Shown here one piece after another: positions 34,946 through 43,012 of a stretch of DNA of 64,000 bases. Each line of letters opens with the position of its first letter. Positions within the stretch are counted from its first letter, which is position 1. The notes beneath the pieces were generated by a model. It was not told the origin of the DNA. It did no database searches and was given only the letters and a program-made list of their open reading frames with translations. The stretch comes from Paenalcaligenes sp050487225 (lineage in GTDB: Bacteria > Pseudomonadota > Gammaproteobacteria > Burkholderiales > Burkholderiaceae_B): assembly GCF_050487225.1 (NCBI RefSeq), contig NZ_JBKQGY010000003.1:248001-312000 (forward strand), written 5' to 3'. Made by a program: the position numbers and the translations under genes.

Positions 34946-35416
34946 TTAAAGTTCTGCTTCAAGCTGATTCAACAGCTCGGCATGCACAGAAGAATCAACT
35001 TCGCGTCGCAGAATCTGCTCGGCACCAATTACGGCCAATTTGGCCACATCGCCACGCAGTTGATCACGCAAACGCTGCACTTCCTGTACCGCGTCCAGGT
35101 GAGCCTGGGCGATGATACGGGCTTTCTCATGTTCAGCTTCAGCGCGTGCTTGTTCGATAAGTGCAGCAGCTTGCTTTTCAGCTTCAGCCAAACGTGCATG
35201 GTTATCGGACTTCGCGGATGCTTCCATCAGACTGATACGTGCCTGGGCTTGTGCCAGATCAGCTTTGCCTTTATCGGCAGCAGCTAGACCATCGGCAATC
35301 TTTTGGCGACGATCATCGATTGCTCTCGTCAGTGGTGGCCATACGAATTTCATCGTAAACCAAGCCAAGACGAAAAACACGATCATCTGGAAAAAGAGAG
35401 TCGCGTTTAAATTCAC
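34946..35416 (-). CDS. atpF: F1Fo ATP synthase subunit b
   Basis: The 156-residue stator protein has one N-terminal membrane helix (LFFQMIVFFVLAWFTMKFVW) followed by a long charged helix rich in Ala, Glu and Lys that dimerises. Same length as in E. coli. Confidence 0.96.
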   Translation of the reverse strand: MNLNATLFFQMIVFFVLAWFTMKFVWPPLTRAIDDRRQKIADGLAAADKGKADLAQAQARISLMEASAKSDNHARLAEAEKQAAALIEQARAEAEHEKARIIAQAHLDAVQEVQRLRDQLRGDVAKLAVIGAEQILRREVDSSVHAELLNQLEAEL

Positions 35417-35521
35417 GGTCGTATCCCTTAAATACCTCTTGTGCCGGGCTAAAAATGTACCGACACCCTATGTTCAAGTCGAGAGCGGCGCAATGTACAG
35501 CACCGCCAACCTCAACTGCCT

Positions 35522-35543
35522 GTCCGCCGTAGGGCCAGCGGAC
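35522..35543 (-). other. Hairpin between atpE and atpF
   Basis: GTCCGC (35522-35527) pairs with GCGGAC (35538-35543) right after the atpE stop on the minus strand. The gap to atpF is 136 nt, the largest in the operon. It may protect the atpE message, whose product is needed in about ten copies per enzyme. Confidence 0.5.
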
Positions 35544-35552
35544 GCGCCGCTA

Positions 35553-35795
35553 TTAACCAACGAATGGGTTAGCAAACGCAAACAACATGGCAATACCAAC
35601 GCCAATCAGGAAGGCCGCATCGATCAGACCAGCCAACAGGAACATTTTGGTTTGCAAAGCGTTCATCAGCTCTGGTTGACGAGCAGAAGCTTCCAAGTAT
35701 TTACCACCCATCAGGGCAATACCGATACTGGCACCAAATGCACCCAGACCGACGATAATACCGCAAGCCAGTGCAACAAAAGCAACGTTGGTCAT
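35553..35795 (-). CDS. atpE: F1Fo ATP synthase subunit c
   Basis: An 80-residue hairpin of two membrane helices. The ion-binding carboxylate is Asp59 (LIDAAFLIG); no Na+-type Q...ES motif is seen, so a proton-driven ring is expected. The polar loop is ARQPEL, which contacts gamma/epsilon. Confidence 0.97.
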   Translation of the reverse strand: MTNVAFVALACGIIVGLGAFGASIGIALMGGKYLEASARQPELMNALQTKMFLLAGLIDAAFLIGVGIAMLFAFANPFVG

Positions 35796-35874
35796 GACAA
35801 CTCCTTGGTTAAAAATCTTGTGTTCAAAAAAACAAATAAAAAACGGAACGGCGTAGCAGAAAAACTGATCAGCC

Positions 35875-35901
35875 CCGGGTCAGACACCGCGCCAAACCCG
35901 G
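35875..35901 (-). other. Hairpin between atpB and atpE
   Basis: CCGGGT (35875-35880) pairs with ACCCGG (35896-35901) with a 15-nt loop in the 113-nt gap between atpB and atpE. It could separate the abundance of the subunit c message from that of subunit a. Confidence 0.4.
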
Positions 35902-35908
35902 AATATGT

Positions 35909-36787
35909 TTAATGGCCTTCGTGAGCCTGACCCACATAAACGAGTGTCAGCATCATGAAAATAAACGCCTGCAGCAGCACGATCAGAATATGGAAGATAG
36001 CCCATATAGAACCGGCCAATACGTGACCCACACCCAAGCCAATGCTTGAGCCATTAAACCCTGTCCATGCCCCGCCTAACAACGCGATCAACATGAAAAC
36101 CAGCTCACCCGCGAACATGTTACCGAACAGTCGCATACCGAGAGAAACCGTTTTGGCCCCGTACTCGATAAGGTTCAGCAAGAAGTTGAACGGAGCCAGC
36201 AGCACACCAGCAATACCACCGAAGGTAAAGGGGGCTGTAAATAATGATTTCACAAAGCCAGTAGGCTTATGCATTTTGACGCTGTAGTACAGTGTCATCA
36301 GCAACACGCCAAGAGACATACCCATAGGGATGTTCAAGTCAGCGGTTGGCAAAATACGGTGGTAGTACAGAGGATCGCCGTGCTCACTTGCTAGACCTGT
36401 CTGGATGAAAACCCAGCCAAGGAAGTCAACGGGGATCAAGTCCAGTACGTTCATCAGAATGATCCACAAGAACACTGTCAGTGCCATTGGTGCCACAAAA
36501 CGGCGGGATTCTTCATTGTGAACGATGGATTTAGCCTGATCGGCAACCCAGTCAACCAGCATTTCAGCGGCAGTTTGGAAACGACCTGGTACGCCTGCTG
36601 TGGCAGAGCGCGCTGCGCGGTACAAGAAAAACACGACCAGCAAACCCATGAACAACGACCAGAAGATCGAGTCATAGTTGATGATGCTGAAATCGGCTAT
36701 AACACTCTGCTTTTCACCCACGCTGTTCATGTGAACAAGGTGGTGCTGAATGTAGTCAGACTGAGGCGAAATACCACTAGCAGCCAT
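35909..36787 (-). CDS. atpB: F1Fo ATP synthase subunit a
   Basis: The 292-residue proton channel subunit. The essential Arg lies in SLGMRLFGNMFAGELV, and the last helices contain ILIVLLQAFIFMMLTLVY. An N-terminal extension with HHLVHMN is typical of proteobacterial AtpB. Confidence 0.97.
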   Translation of the reverse strand: MAASGISPQSDYIQHHLVHMNSVGEKQSVIADFSIINYDSIFWSLFMGLLVVFFLYRAARSATAGVPGRFQTAAEMLVDWVADQAKSIVHNEESRRFVAPMALTVFLWIILMNVLDLIPVDFLGWVFIQTGLASEHGDPLYYHRILPTADLNIPMGMSLGVLLMTLYYSVKMHKPTGFVKSLFTAPFTFGGIAGVLLAPFNFLLNLIEYGAKTVSLGMRLFGNMFAGELVFMLIALLGGAWTGFNGSSIGLGVGHVLAGSIWAIFHILIVLLQAFIFMMLTLVYVGQAHEGH

Positions 36788-36837
36788 CTGAATTACCCTG
36801 TGACGTATACATTATGGGTACGAGACCCGTTAATCGT

Positions 36838-37323
36838 TTATGGCAACTTGCCTGCGACAAGCAGCAGCACATATCCCTTTAATACACCCAATAGCCCGAA
36901 CAATAATGCCGGCCATACCAGCCAACCTGTATCAGACCAGACCACTAGCGCCAAAATACCTAACGCAGAACCAAGCTTGAACAGTTCGCCCACAAAGAAG
37001 GCTTGTACTGTTGCTGCCTTACCGCTGAATAAATTCAGCAATAGCCGCATGGCAAAAAGTGCATTCGGTATCAAGTAGGCTGCTGCCCCTAGCAAAGCTG
37101 AGAGTGCTGCATTGCCTCCTGCGACCATCCACGAAATCAAAATTACAACTATTGCCATGACTGCCTGAGCCATGAGCACTCGAACTATCCCTGCTCCAGA
37201 ACGCTTTGCCAATCGGCTACGTTGTTCTGGTGTCAGAACCAGCTTGTTGTGATCTTGTACTTCGTTGGTTTCTGGCCCGACAGCCTGTAACTGACTGCTA
37301 TCGGTGTTGTTGGCCCGCTGCAT
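36838..37323 (-). CDS. atpI: ATP synthase subunit I (AtpI family)
   Basis: A 161-residue protein with a hydrophilic N-terminus and four membrane helices (VLMAQAVMAIVVILISWMVAG, ALSALLGAAAYLIPNALFAMRLL and two more). AtpI helps c-ring assembly and is often the first gene. AGGAAGG lies upstream of the ATG. Confidence 0.85.
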   Translation of the reverse strand: MQRANNTDSSQLQAVGPETNEVQDHNKLVLTPEQRSRLAKRSGAGIVRVLMAQAVMAIVVILISWMVAGGNAALSALLGAAAYLIPNALFAMRLLLNLFSGKAATVQAFFVGELFKLGSALGILALVVWSDTGWLVWPALLFGLLGVLKGYVLLLVAGKLP

Positions 37324-37447
37324 AACTTAGCCTTCCTGATTGAATATCTTGCATGGGGTCGATTTCCTTGCAAGACAACACTTTACCTGCGAAAAATCGC
37401 GTAAATATGGCAATTCATCTCTAAGTTGCTTGGTGCCAAACCCGTAA

Positions 37448-37477
37448 AGTATAGCGTCTTTTTTTTGCTTCACGCAA
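37448..37477 (-). promoter_or_regulatory. Candidate sigma70 promoter of the atp operon
   Basis: On the minus strand TTGCGT (37472-37477) and TATACT (37448-37453) are 18 nt apart, with an A-rich spacer. This would give a leader of about 120 nt before atpI. The -35 match is weak, so this is tentative. Confidence 0.35.
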
Positions 37478-37547
37478 ATTAACAAAGGCATTCACGCCAC
37501 AAATCGTTACCTTCTTTTAGTCATAATACGGCGACGATATATGGTAA

Positions 37548-37569
37548 CGGGGCGCAAAGCCGCGCCCCG
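37548..37569 (-). terminator. G/C-rich hairpin after the enoyl-CoA hydratase gene
   Basis: CGGGGCGC (37548-37555) pairs with GCGCCCCG (37562-37569), loop of 6 nt, 29 nt past the stop. There is no clear T-run downstream on the minus strand, so termination may be incomplete or Rho-assisted. Confidence 0.5.
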
Positions 37570-37597
37570 TATAGCTTGCTGAATAGCAAAGACACTA

Positions 37598-38377
37598 TTA
37601 GCGGTGTTGGAATTTTGGTGGTCGTTTTTCCACAAATGCGTTCATGCCTTCTTTTTGGTCGTGTGTACCAAACAAAGTCTGGAAACTTCGACGCTCAAAG
37701 AGTAGCCCTTCTGCCAAGGGGCTCTCATAGGCACGGTTGACGTTTTCTTTAGCCATAATCAAACACTGCAGTGGCATGCTAGCTATGGTTTCCGCCACTT
37801 TCATAACTTCGTCCATGAGCGCATCAGCAGGCACGACGCGCGACACCAAGCCTGATGCCTCGGCTTCGTCGGCTTTCATCATGCGTGCGGTGAGGATCAT
37901 GTCCATGGCTTTGGCTTTACCAATAGCGCGTGGCAAACGTTGTGTGCCGCCGTAACCGGGGATCACACCAATTTTGATTTCGGGTTGACCAAACTGGGCA
38001 TTATCACCAGCAATAATCATGTCGCACTGCAAGGCCAGCTCACAACCACCACCTAAGGCATAACCGGATACGGCAGCAATCACGGGTTTACGTATACGGC
38101 GCAAGTCTTCCCAGTCACCACCCAAGAAGTCAGCGCTGTACACATCGTGAAAGAACCAGTCTTTCATCCCTGCAATATCCACCCCTGCAGCAAAGGCTTT
38201 AGGGCTGCCTGCCAACACGATCACACCAATATCTGGATTCGCATCCAGCGATCGCATGGCTTGCGCTAACTCGCCAATCAATTCATTATTTAATGCATTC
38301 AGTGCCTTAGGCCTATTGATCTGTACGACACCCACGCGTCCGCGGGTTTCGATCAGAATTAAAGATGTTTCGCTCAC
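37598..38377 (-). CDS. Enoyl-CoA hydratase (crotonase family)
   Basis: The 259-residue protein carries both catalytic glutamates of a true hydratase: Glu113 (GGGCELAL) and Glu133 (GQPEIKIGVIPGYGGTQRL). It hydrates 2,3-enoyl-CoA in beta-oxidation and resembles PaaF/FadB1-type enzymes. I take the GTG at 38377 as start because GGAGG lies 4 nt upstream and the length then fits the family; earlier in-frame ATGs would add 45 unrelated residues. It is 4 kb from the phenylacetate island and could supply its hydratase step, although a fused hydratase exists there. Confidence 0.88.
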   Translation of the reverse strand: MSETSLILIETRGRVGVVQINRPKALNALNNELIGELAQAMRSLDANPDIGVIVLAGSPKAFAAGVDIAGMKDWFFHDVYSADFLGGDWEDLRRIRKPVIAAVSGYALGGGCELALQCDMIIAGDNAQFGQPEIKIGVIPGYGGTQRLPRAIGKAKAMDMILTARMMKADEAEASGLVSRVVPADALMDEVMKVAETIASMPLQCLIMAKENVNRAYESPLAEGLLFERRSFQTLFGTHDQKEGMNAFVEKRPPKFQHR

Positions 38378-38410
38378 ATTGCCTCCGTTAAGCATTCTTG
38401 AAAGTAAAAG

Positions 38411-40192
38411 ATGACTGCCAAAAATATACTGTATCGCGTTTGTTTTCCTGATCTTGCCGGACACCGTATACAGGTATCCCTGCATATTCCCAAACCTGAT
38501 CCCGAGGGACAAGTACTATTTTTGCCCGCGTGGATTCCTGGTAGCTACCTGATTCGGGACTTTGCCCGCCAAATCGAGAGCTTAAGCGCCACGGCCGACA
38601 AAAAACCTATAGCCGTACACAAATTAGATAGCCACCGCTGGCGCTGCGCGCCAACCAAAGGCCCTTTGCATATCGAATACACCATTTACGCGTGGGACCT
38701 TTCTGTACGTAGTGCTCACGTCGATGAAAGCCATGCATTCTTTAATGGCACCAGCGTATTTTTAGGCGTACACGGCCAAGAGGATCAACCCTGCTTCGTC
38801 GATTTACAAGCACCCAAAAAACAAAAAGACTGGCGTGTTTATACCAGTTTGCCGCTGGCTCCAAAACGCATCAAAGGCGCAGCTAAACACCATGAGTTCG
38901 GCGTGTACATGGCCCCTGACTACGATGCTCTGCTGGATCATCCCGTCGAGATAGGTACACCACAGCATATCAGTTTTCATGCCCATGGTGCACTGCACGA
39001 AATGGTGTTTACAGGCGTTATTCCTAATCTGGATTTGGAGCGTATTGCCGCCGATGCCAAAGCCATTTGTGAAGCCCAAATCAGTCTATTTGAGCCTGAA
39101 GATAACCGCGTTCCTTTCCTAGATAGTTCAGACCGCTATGTTTTCATGACCATGGTGACGGGTGACGACTATGGCGGCTTGGAACACCGCAGCTCTACGG
39201 CGCTGATGGCGTCACGTAGTGACTTACCCACGCTTAGCCAACGCGACCAGCCTAAAACAGCCGGCTATCAAACCTTTTTAGGTTTGGTCAGCCATGAGTA
39301 CTTCCATACGTGGAATGTGAAACGCATTAAACCCGCCGCGTTTGCCCCTTATCAATATCTGCAACCCAACTACACCGAACTGCTGTGGGTGTTTGAGGGC
39401 TTTACCTCGTACTACGATGATTTGATGCTACTGCGCGCAAATGTCGTCAATGAAGAGCAATACCTCAGCCTGTTGGCCAAAAATATTGATGTGGTGCACC
39501 GCACTGGTGGTCGTTTCAAACAATCTGTAGCAGAAAGCTCTTTTGATACGTGGACACGCTTCTACAAGCAAGATGAAAACTCGCCCAACGCGCTGGTGAG
39601 CTATTACAGCAAAGGCGCATTAGTGGCACTGGGCCTAGACTTGCTACTGCGCCAAAGCACCAATGACGAACGCAGCCTAGACGACGTCATACGTTTAATG
39701 TGGCAACGTTATGGCCGTGACTTCTATCAGGGACAAGGTGTAGGCATCCCCGAAGAGGCCATGCCCGCTCTCATACAAGAAGCCACTGGTGTAGACGTGC
39801 GTGATTTCATACAGCGTTATGCCCATGGGCGTGAAGATGTGCCATTGCAAGCACTACTAGAGGCTCAAGGCATTACGCTATCGTGGCAAGCTGATAGCAC
39901 CCTACCCTCATTAGGCGTACGGCTTAAAAACAGCCCACAGGGGCTGCAAGTGGCTACCGCATATGAAGATGGTGCGGCACACCACGCAGGAATGTCTGCA
40001 AACGATATAATCGTGGCTTTGGATGGCTTACGTGTCAGTGATCAAGCATCACTAAACAAACTACTTGCTGCCTATCAGGCCGGAGACAAAGTAGAACTGC
40101 ACGTATTCCGCCGCGATGAATTACGCAGCTTCCGCGCCAAACTAGGCCCGGCCCCACAACAGACTTGCTCGCTTAAACGTCTTACTTCCTGA
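38411..40192 (+). CDS. M61 family (glycyl aminopeptidase-like) metallopeptidase with PDZ domain
   Basis: The 593-residue protein has an N-terminal beta-sandwich, a thermolysin-like domain with the zinc motif His295-Glu296-x2-His299 (SHEYFHTW) and third ligand Glu329 (WVFEGFTSYY), and a C-terminal PDZ domain (about 500-580, GAAHHAGMSANDIIVALDG). No signal peptide is evident, so it is probably cytoplasmic. The substrate is not known. It is divergent from the hydratase with 33 nt between the starts. Confidence 0.9.
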   Translation: MTAKNILYRVCFPDLAGHRIQVSLHIPKPDPEGQVLFLPAWIPGSYLIRDFARQIESLSATADKKPIAVHKLDSHRWRCAPTKGPLHIEYTIYAWDLSVRSAHVDESHAFFNGTSVFLGVHGQEDQPCFVDLQAPKKQKDWRVYTSLPLAPKRIKGAAKHHEFGVYMAPDYDALLDHPVEIGTPQHISFHAHGALHEMVFTGVIPNLDLERIAADAKAICEAQISLFEPEDNRVPFLDSSDRYVFMTMVTGDDYGGLEHRSSTALMASRSDLPTLSQRDQPKTAGYQTFLGLVSHEYFHTWNVKRIKPAAFAPYQYLQPNYTELLWVFEGFTSYYDDLMLLRANVVNEEQYLSLLAKNIDVVHRTGGRFKQSVAESSFDTWTRFYKQDENSPNALVSYYSKGALVALGLDLLLRQSTNDERSLDDVIRLMWQRYGRDFYQGQGVGIPEEAMPALIQEATGVDVRDFIQRYAHGREDVPLQALLEAQGITLSWQADSTLPSLGVRLKNSPQGLQVATAYEDGAAHHAGMSANDIIVALDGLRVSDQASLNKLLAAYQAGDKVELHVFRRDELRSFRAKLGPAPQQTCSLKRLTS

Positions 40193-40193
40193 C

Positions 40194-40970
40194 ATGACAC
40201 ACGCTTCATCTGCTGGTAAATGTGTACTGATTACGGGCGGAGCCCAGCGCTTAGGCAAAGCCATGGCGCTGCGCTTTGCCAGCCAAGGCTGGGATATCGC
40301 CCTGCATTACCATCGTTCACATGAACAGGCCTTAGCAAGCAAAGCAGAAATAGAAGCTCTGGGGCAACGGTGCGCGTTGATACAAGGTGACCTCTCAGAC
40401 GCCCACGCCCCAAAAGACATTTTCGCCCGCAGCGTTGAAGCTTTAGGCCGTGTTGATGCAGTGATCAACAATGCCTCGCTGTTCGAATATGACAATGCCA
40501 GCGAATTTTCAGCGGCACTGTTAAACCAACATTTGGGGCCTAACTTAGTAGCCCCTATAGAGTTGGCGCAGCAGTTACACCAACATATACAACCCCACCA
40601 CCCTGCGCGTCAGGGTGTGGTGATCAACTTACTGGATCAAAAGCTGTGGGGCTACAACCCCGACTTTTTCTCCTACACGCTGTGCAAAGCAGCGTTGCAA
40701 TCTGCCACCACCATGCTGGCACAAGGCTTAGCTCCCTTTGTTCGCGTGGTAGGATTAGCCCCTGGCCTGACCATGCCTAGCCACATGCAAAGCGAAGACG
40801 ATTTCGCCCGTACGCATGCTCTAGCTCCTTTGGGTCGCGCCAGCACGCCAGATGACATCGCCAACGCCGCCTTAATGCTGGCAGAAAACACCAGCATCAC
40901 CGGCTCGTCTCTCGTTGTAGATGGTGGTCAACACCTCATGGGCCTACAACGCGATTTTAGTTTGCTCTAA
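40194..40970 (+). CDS. SDR family oxidoreductase, pteridine reductase/FolM-like
   Basis: The 258-residue protein has the TGGAQRLGKAMALRFA loop, where the Arg after TGxxx is the mark of pteridine reductases and FolM, then NNASLF and the catalytic YxxxK (SYTLCKAAL). It would reduce dihydromonapterin or dihydropteridines with NADPH. Direct linkage to folB supports this. It starts one base after the M61 gene stop, so they are coupled. Confidence 0.83.
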   Translation: MTHASSAGKCVLITGGAQRLGKAMALRFASQGWDIALHYHRSHEQALASKAEIEALGQRCALIQGDLSDAHAPKDIFARSVEALGRVDAVINNASLFEYDNASEFSAALLNQHLGPNLVAPIELAQQLHQHIQPHHPARQGVVINLLDQKLWGYNPDFFSYTLCKAALQSATTMLAQGLAPFVRVVGLAPGLTMPSHMQSEDDFARTHALAPLGRASTPDDIANAALMLAENTSITGSSLVVDGGQHLMGLQRDFSLL

Positions 40971-40987
40971 ATACTCTTCTTTTTGTT

Positions 40988-41389
40988 ATGACACTCGCTT
41001 CGGCCATACCTCCGCCACCCTCCGTTCGCCGCGTTTTCTTTACCAATCTAGAATTGGGTGCCCGCATCGGCATACTGGAGCATGAGCTACGTGCTACACA
41101 GCCCATCAATATTGATGCCGAGTTCGATGTGCTCACGCACCACGTGGTGGATGATCACAATATTGCTACGGTGTTGGATTACCGCCAATTGCGTAACGCC
41201 ATCATTGAAGAGTGCACACAAGCACACGTAAACTTGCTCGAAACTCTGGTTGAACAAGTAGCCCGCCGGCTATTTACTGACTTCCCAGACCTTATGCGCC
41301 TACGCTTGCGCATCAGCAAACCTCAGGCATTCACCGATTGCGATGCCGTTGGCATTGAACTTGAACAAAGCCGTACCGTTACACCATGA
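40988..41389 (+). CDS. folB: Dihydroneopterin aldolase family protein
   Basis: The 133-residue protein has the FolB fold: VFFTNLELGARIGILEHEL (start strand), DYRQLRNAI and ETLVEQVARRLF, and a final KPQAFTDCDAVGIELE. The residue that follows GILEHE matches the usual GI.. E/H region. It converts dihydroneopterin to the hydroxymethyl precursor of folate. The stop overlaps ttcA by 4 nt (ATGA). Confidence 0.88.
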   Translation: MTLASAIPPPPSVRRVFFTNLELGARIGILEHELRATQPINIDAEFDVLTHHVVDDHNIATVLDYRQLRNAIIEECTQAHVNLLETLVEQVARRLFTDFPDLMRLRLRISKPQAFTDCDAVGIELEQSRTVTP

Positions 41390-42363
41390 CCCTCCACTCC
41401 TCTGAAGCCGCCGTCAGCGAAGAAACGTCTGCCCTGACCCGCGAAGAAAAAAAACAACGTCACAACTTCCTACAACTGGAAAAACGCCTGCTGCGTGAAG
41501 CCGGACGTGCGATTGGCGACTTCAACATGATTGAAGACGGCGACAAAATCATGGTCTGTTTGTCGGGTGGTAAGGATTCCTACACCCTGCTGGACTTGTT
41601 GATTAAGCTTAAAGCCCGTGCGCCCATTCACTTTGATATCGTGGCAGTGAACCTGGATCAGAAACAACCCGGTTTTCCTGAGCACGTATTGCCTGAGTAT
41701 TTGGAAAGCATTGGTGTGGATTACCACATCGAAACGCAAGACACGTACTCCATTGTGAAACGTGTGATCCCCGAAGGTAAAACCACCTGCTCGCTGTGTT
41801 CTCGTCTACGTCGCGGTATTTTGTACCGTGTAGCCGAAGAGCTGGGTGCGACTAAGGTTGCCTTGGGCCACCACCGTGACGACATTCTGGCGACATTCAT
41901 GTTGAACCTGTTTTACGGTGGTCGCCTTAAAGCCATGCCACCCAAACTGATGTCTGATAACGGCAAACACATTGTGATCCGCCCCTTGGCGTACGTGGCC
42001 GAAAAAGACATTATTGAATACGCTCAGGTACGTGAATTCCCCATCATCCCCTGTAACTTGTGTGGCTCTCAGGTCAACCTGAAGCGCCAAGAAGCCAACC
42101 GTATGATTGCCGAGTGGGATAAGAAATTCCCTGGCCGTACATGGAACATGTTTGGTGCACTGAACAAAGTAGTGCCATCCCACTTGATGGACAAAGAACT
42201 GTTCGACTTTGAAGGCTTAACCATCAGCAATCAACCTGATGCTGAGGGCGATATGGCCTTTGACGCTGAGGACTTCAATCAGCCTCTTACCCATGCGTTT
42301 GGGCAAGACGAAGACGACGAAGCCACCAAGCGTCCTGCTGTGGTGGCCCGTTTAGACAAATAA
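41386..42363 (+). CDS. ttcA: tRNA 2-thiocytidine(32) synthetase
   Basis: A 325-residue PP-loop ATPase. SGGKDS at residues 60-65 is the ATP motif; Cys135 and Cys138 (TTCSLC) and Cys223 (IPCNLC) are the Fe-S and catalytic cysteines of TtcA. It thiolates C32 in certain tRNAs. The C-terminal acidic extension is common in betaproteobacteria. It converges on paaY with 12 nt between the stops. Confidence 0.96.
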   Translation: MTLHSSEAAVSEETSALTREEKKQRHNFLQLEKRLLREAGRAIGDFNMIEDGDKIMVCLSGGKDSYTLLDLLIKLKARAPIHFDIVAVNLDQKQPGFPEHVLPEYLESIGVDYHIETQDTYSIVKRVIPEGKTTCSLCSRLRRGILYRVAEELGATKVALGHHRDDILATFMLNLFYGGRLKAMPPKLMSDNGKHIVIRPLAYVAEKDIIEYAQVREFPIIPCNLCGSQVNLKRQEANRMIAEWDKKFPGRTWNMFGALNKVVPSHLMDKELFDFEGLTISNQPDAEGDMAFDAEDFNQPLTHAFGQDEDDEATKRPAVVARLDK

Positions 42364-42375
42364 GTCGGGTGAGGG

Positions 42376-43008
42376 TTAGCTGGGTTCTATCCCAGCAGCC
42401 CGTTTTAAACGTGTGATCAACAACGGATCATACTCAGGGCCTTGCACCCTACGCCTGTCCGGTTCGGGTGCAGCCAACGGCGCATCTTCTTGACGCATGG
42501 TCTGACCCGCTTCCAATGCCAAGCGCTGGTACAACGCTGTACCTTCACTTTTCCACGCAATTTCTTCAGGCTTAAGCGGGCGCACAACGCGTGCTGGTGC
42601 CCCCATCACTAACTGCCCCGGTGGGATCTCCATAGAGGCTTTAACAAAAGCCATTGCCCCCACAATAGAGTCCTCACCAATCACGGCGCGATCCATGATG
42701 ACGGCATTCATCCCTACCATGGCATTTTTGCCTACTCGGCAACCATGCAAAATCGCGCCATGACCTATGTGCCCATCTTCTTCTACGATGGCGTCAGCAT
42801 CCGGAAAACTGTGTGCTACACAATTATCTTGGATGTTTGCCCCTGTCATCAGTTGTATGCGACCAAAATCGCCGCGCAATACCGCGCCCGGCCCCACATA
42901 GCAGGCAGGCCCGATAATGACATCACCGATTAGCGTTGCCGACGGGTGCACATACGCGGAAGGGTCTACAACGGGGATCACACCATCGAAAGAGAAGATT
43001 TGAGCCAT
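42376..43008 (-). CDS. paaY: Phenylacetate pathway thioesterase PaaY (gamma-carbonic anhydrase-like)
   Basis: The 210-residue protein is a left-handed beta-helix of hexapeptide repeats (PSATLIGDVIIGPACYVGPG) with His at metal positions (NCVAHSFP, GHIGHGAIL). PaaY hydrolyses toxic ring-hydroxylated CoA esters made by the epoxidase. It is the last gene of the paaJ-to-paaY operon, 4 nt after paaZ. A short hairpin (42379-42396) falls within its last codons. Confidence 0.9.
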   Translation of the reverse strand: MAQIFSFDGVIPVVDPSAYVHPSATLIGDVIIGPACYVGPGAVLRGDFGRIQLMTGANIQDNCVAHSFPDADAIVEEDGHIGHGAILHGCRVGKNAMVGMNAVIMDRAVIGEDSIVGAMAFVKASMEIPPGQLVMGAPARVVRPLKPEEIAWKSEGTALYQRLALEAGQTMRQEDAPLAAPEPDRRRVQGPEYDPLLITRLKRAAGIEPS

Positions 43009-43012
43009 TAGG

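Noticed and set aside
42379..42396. Hairpin GCTGGG-N6-CCCAGC as terminator between ttcA and paaY
   Set aside because: It lies inside the last paaY codons, and the T-run is short and displaced; not strong enough to list as a terminator.
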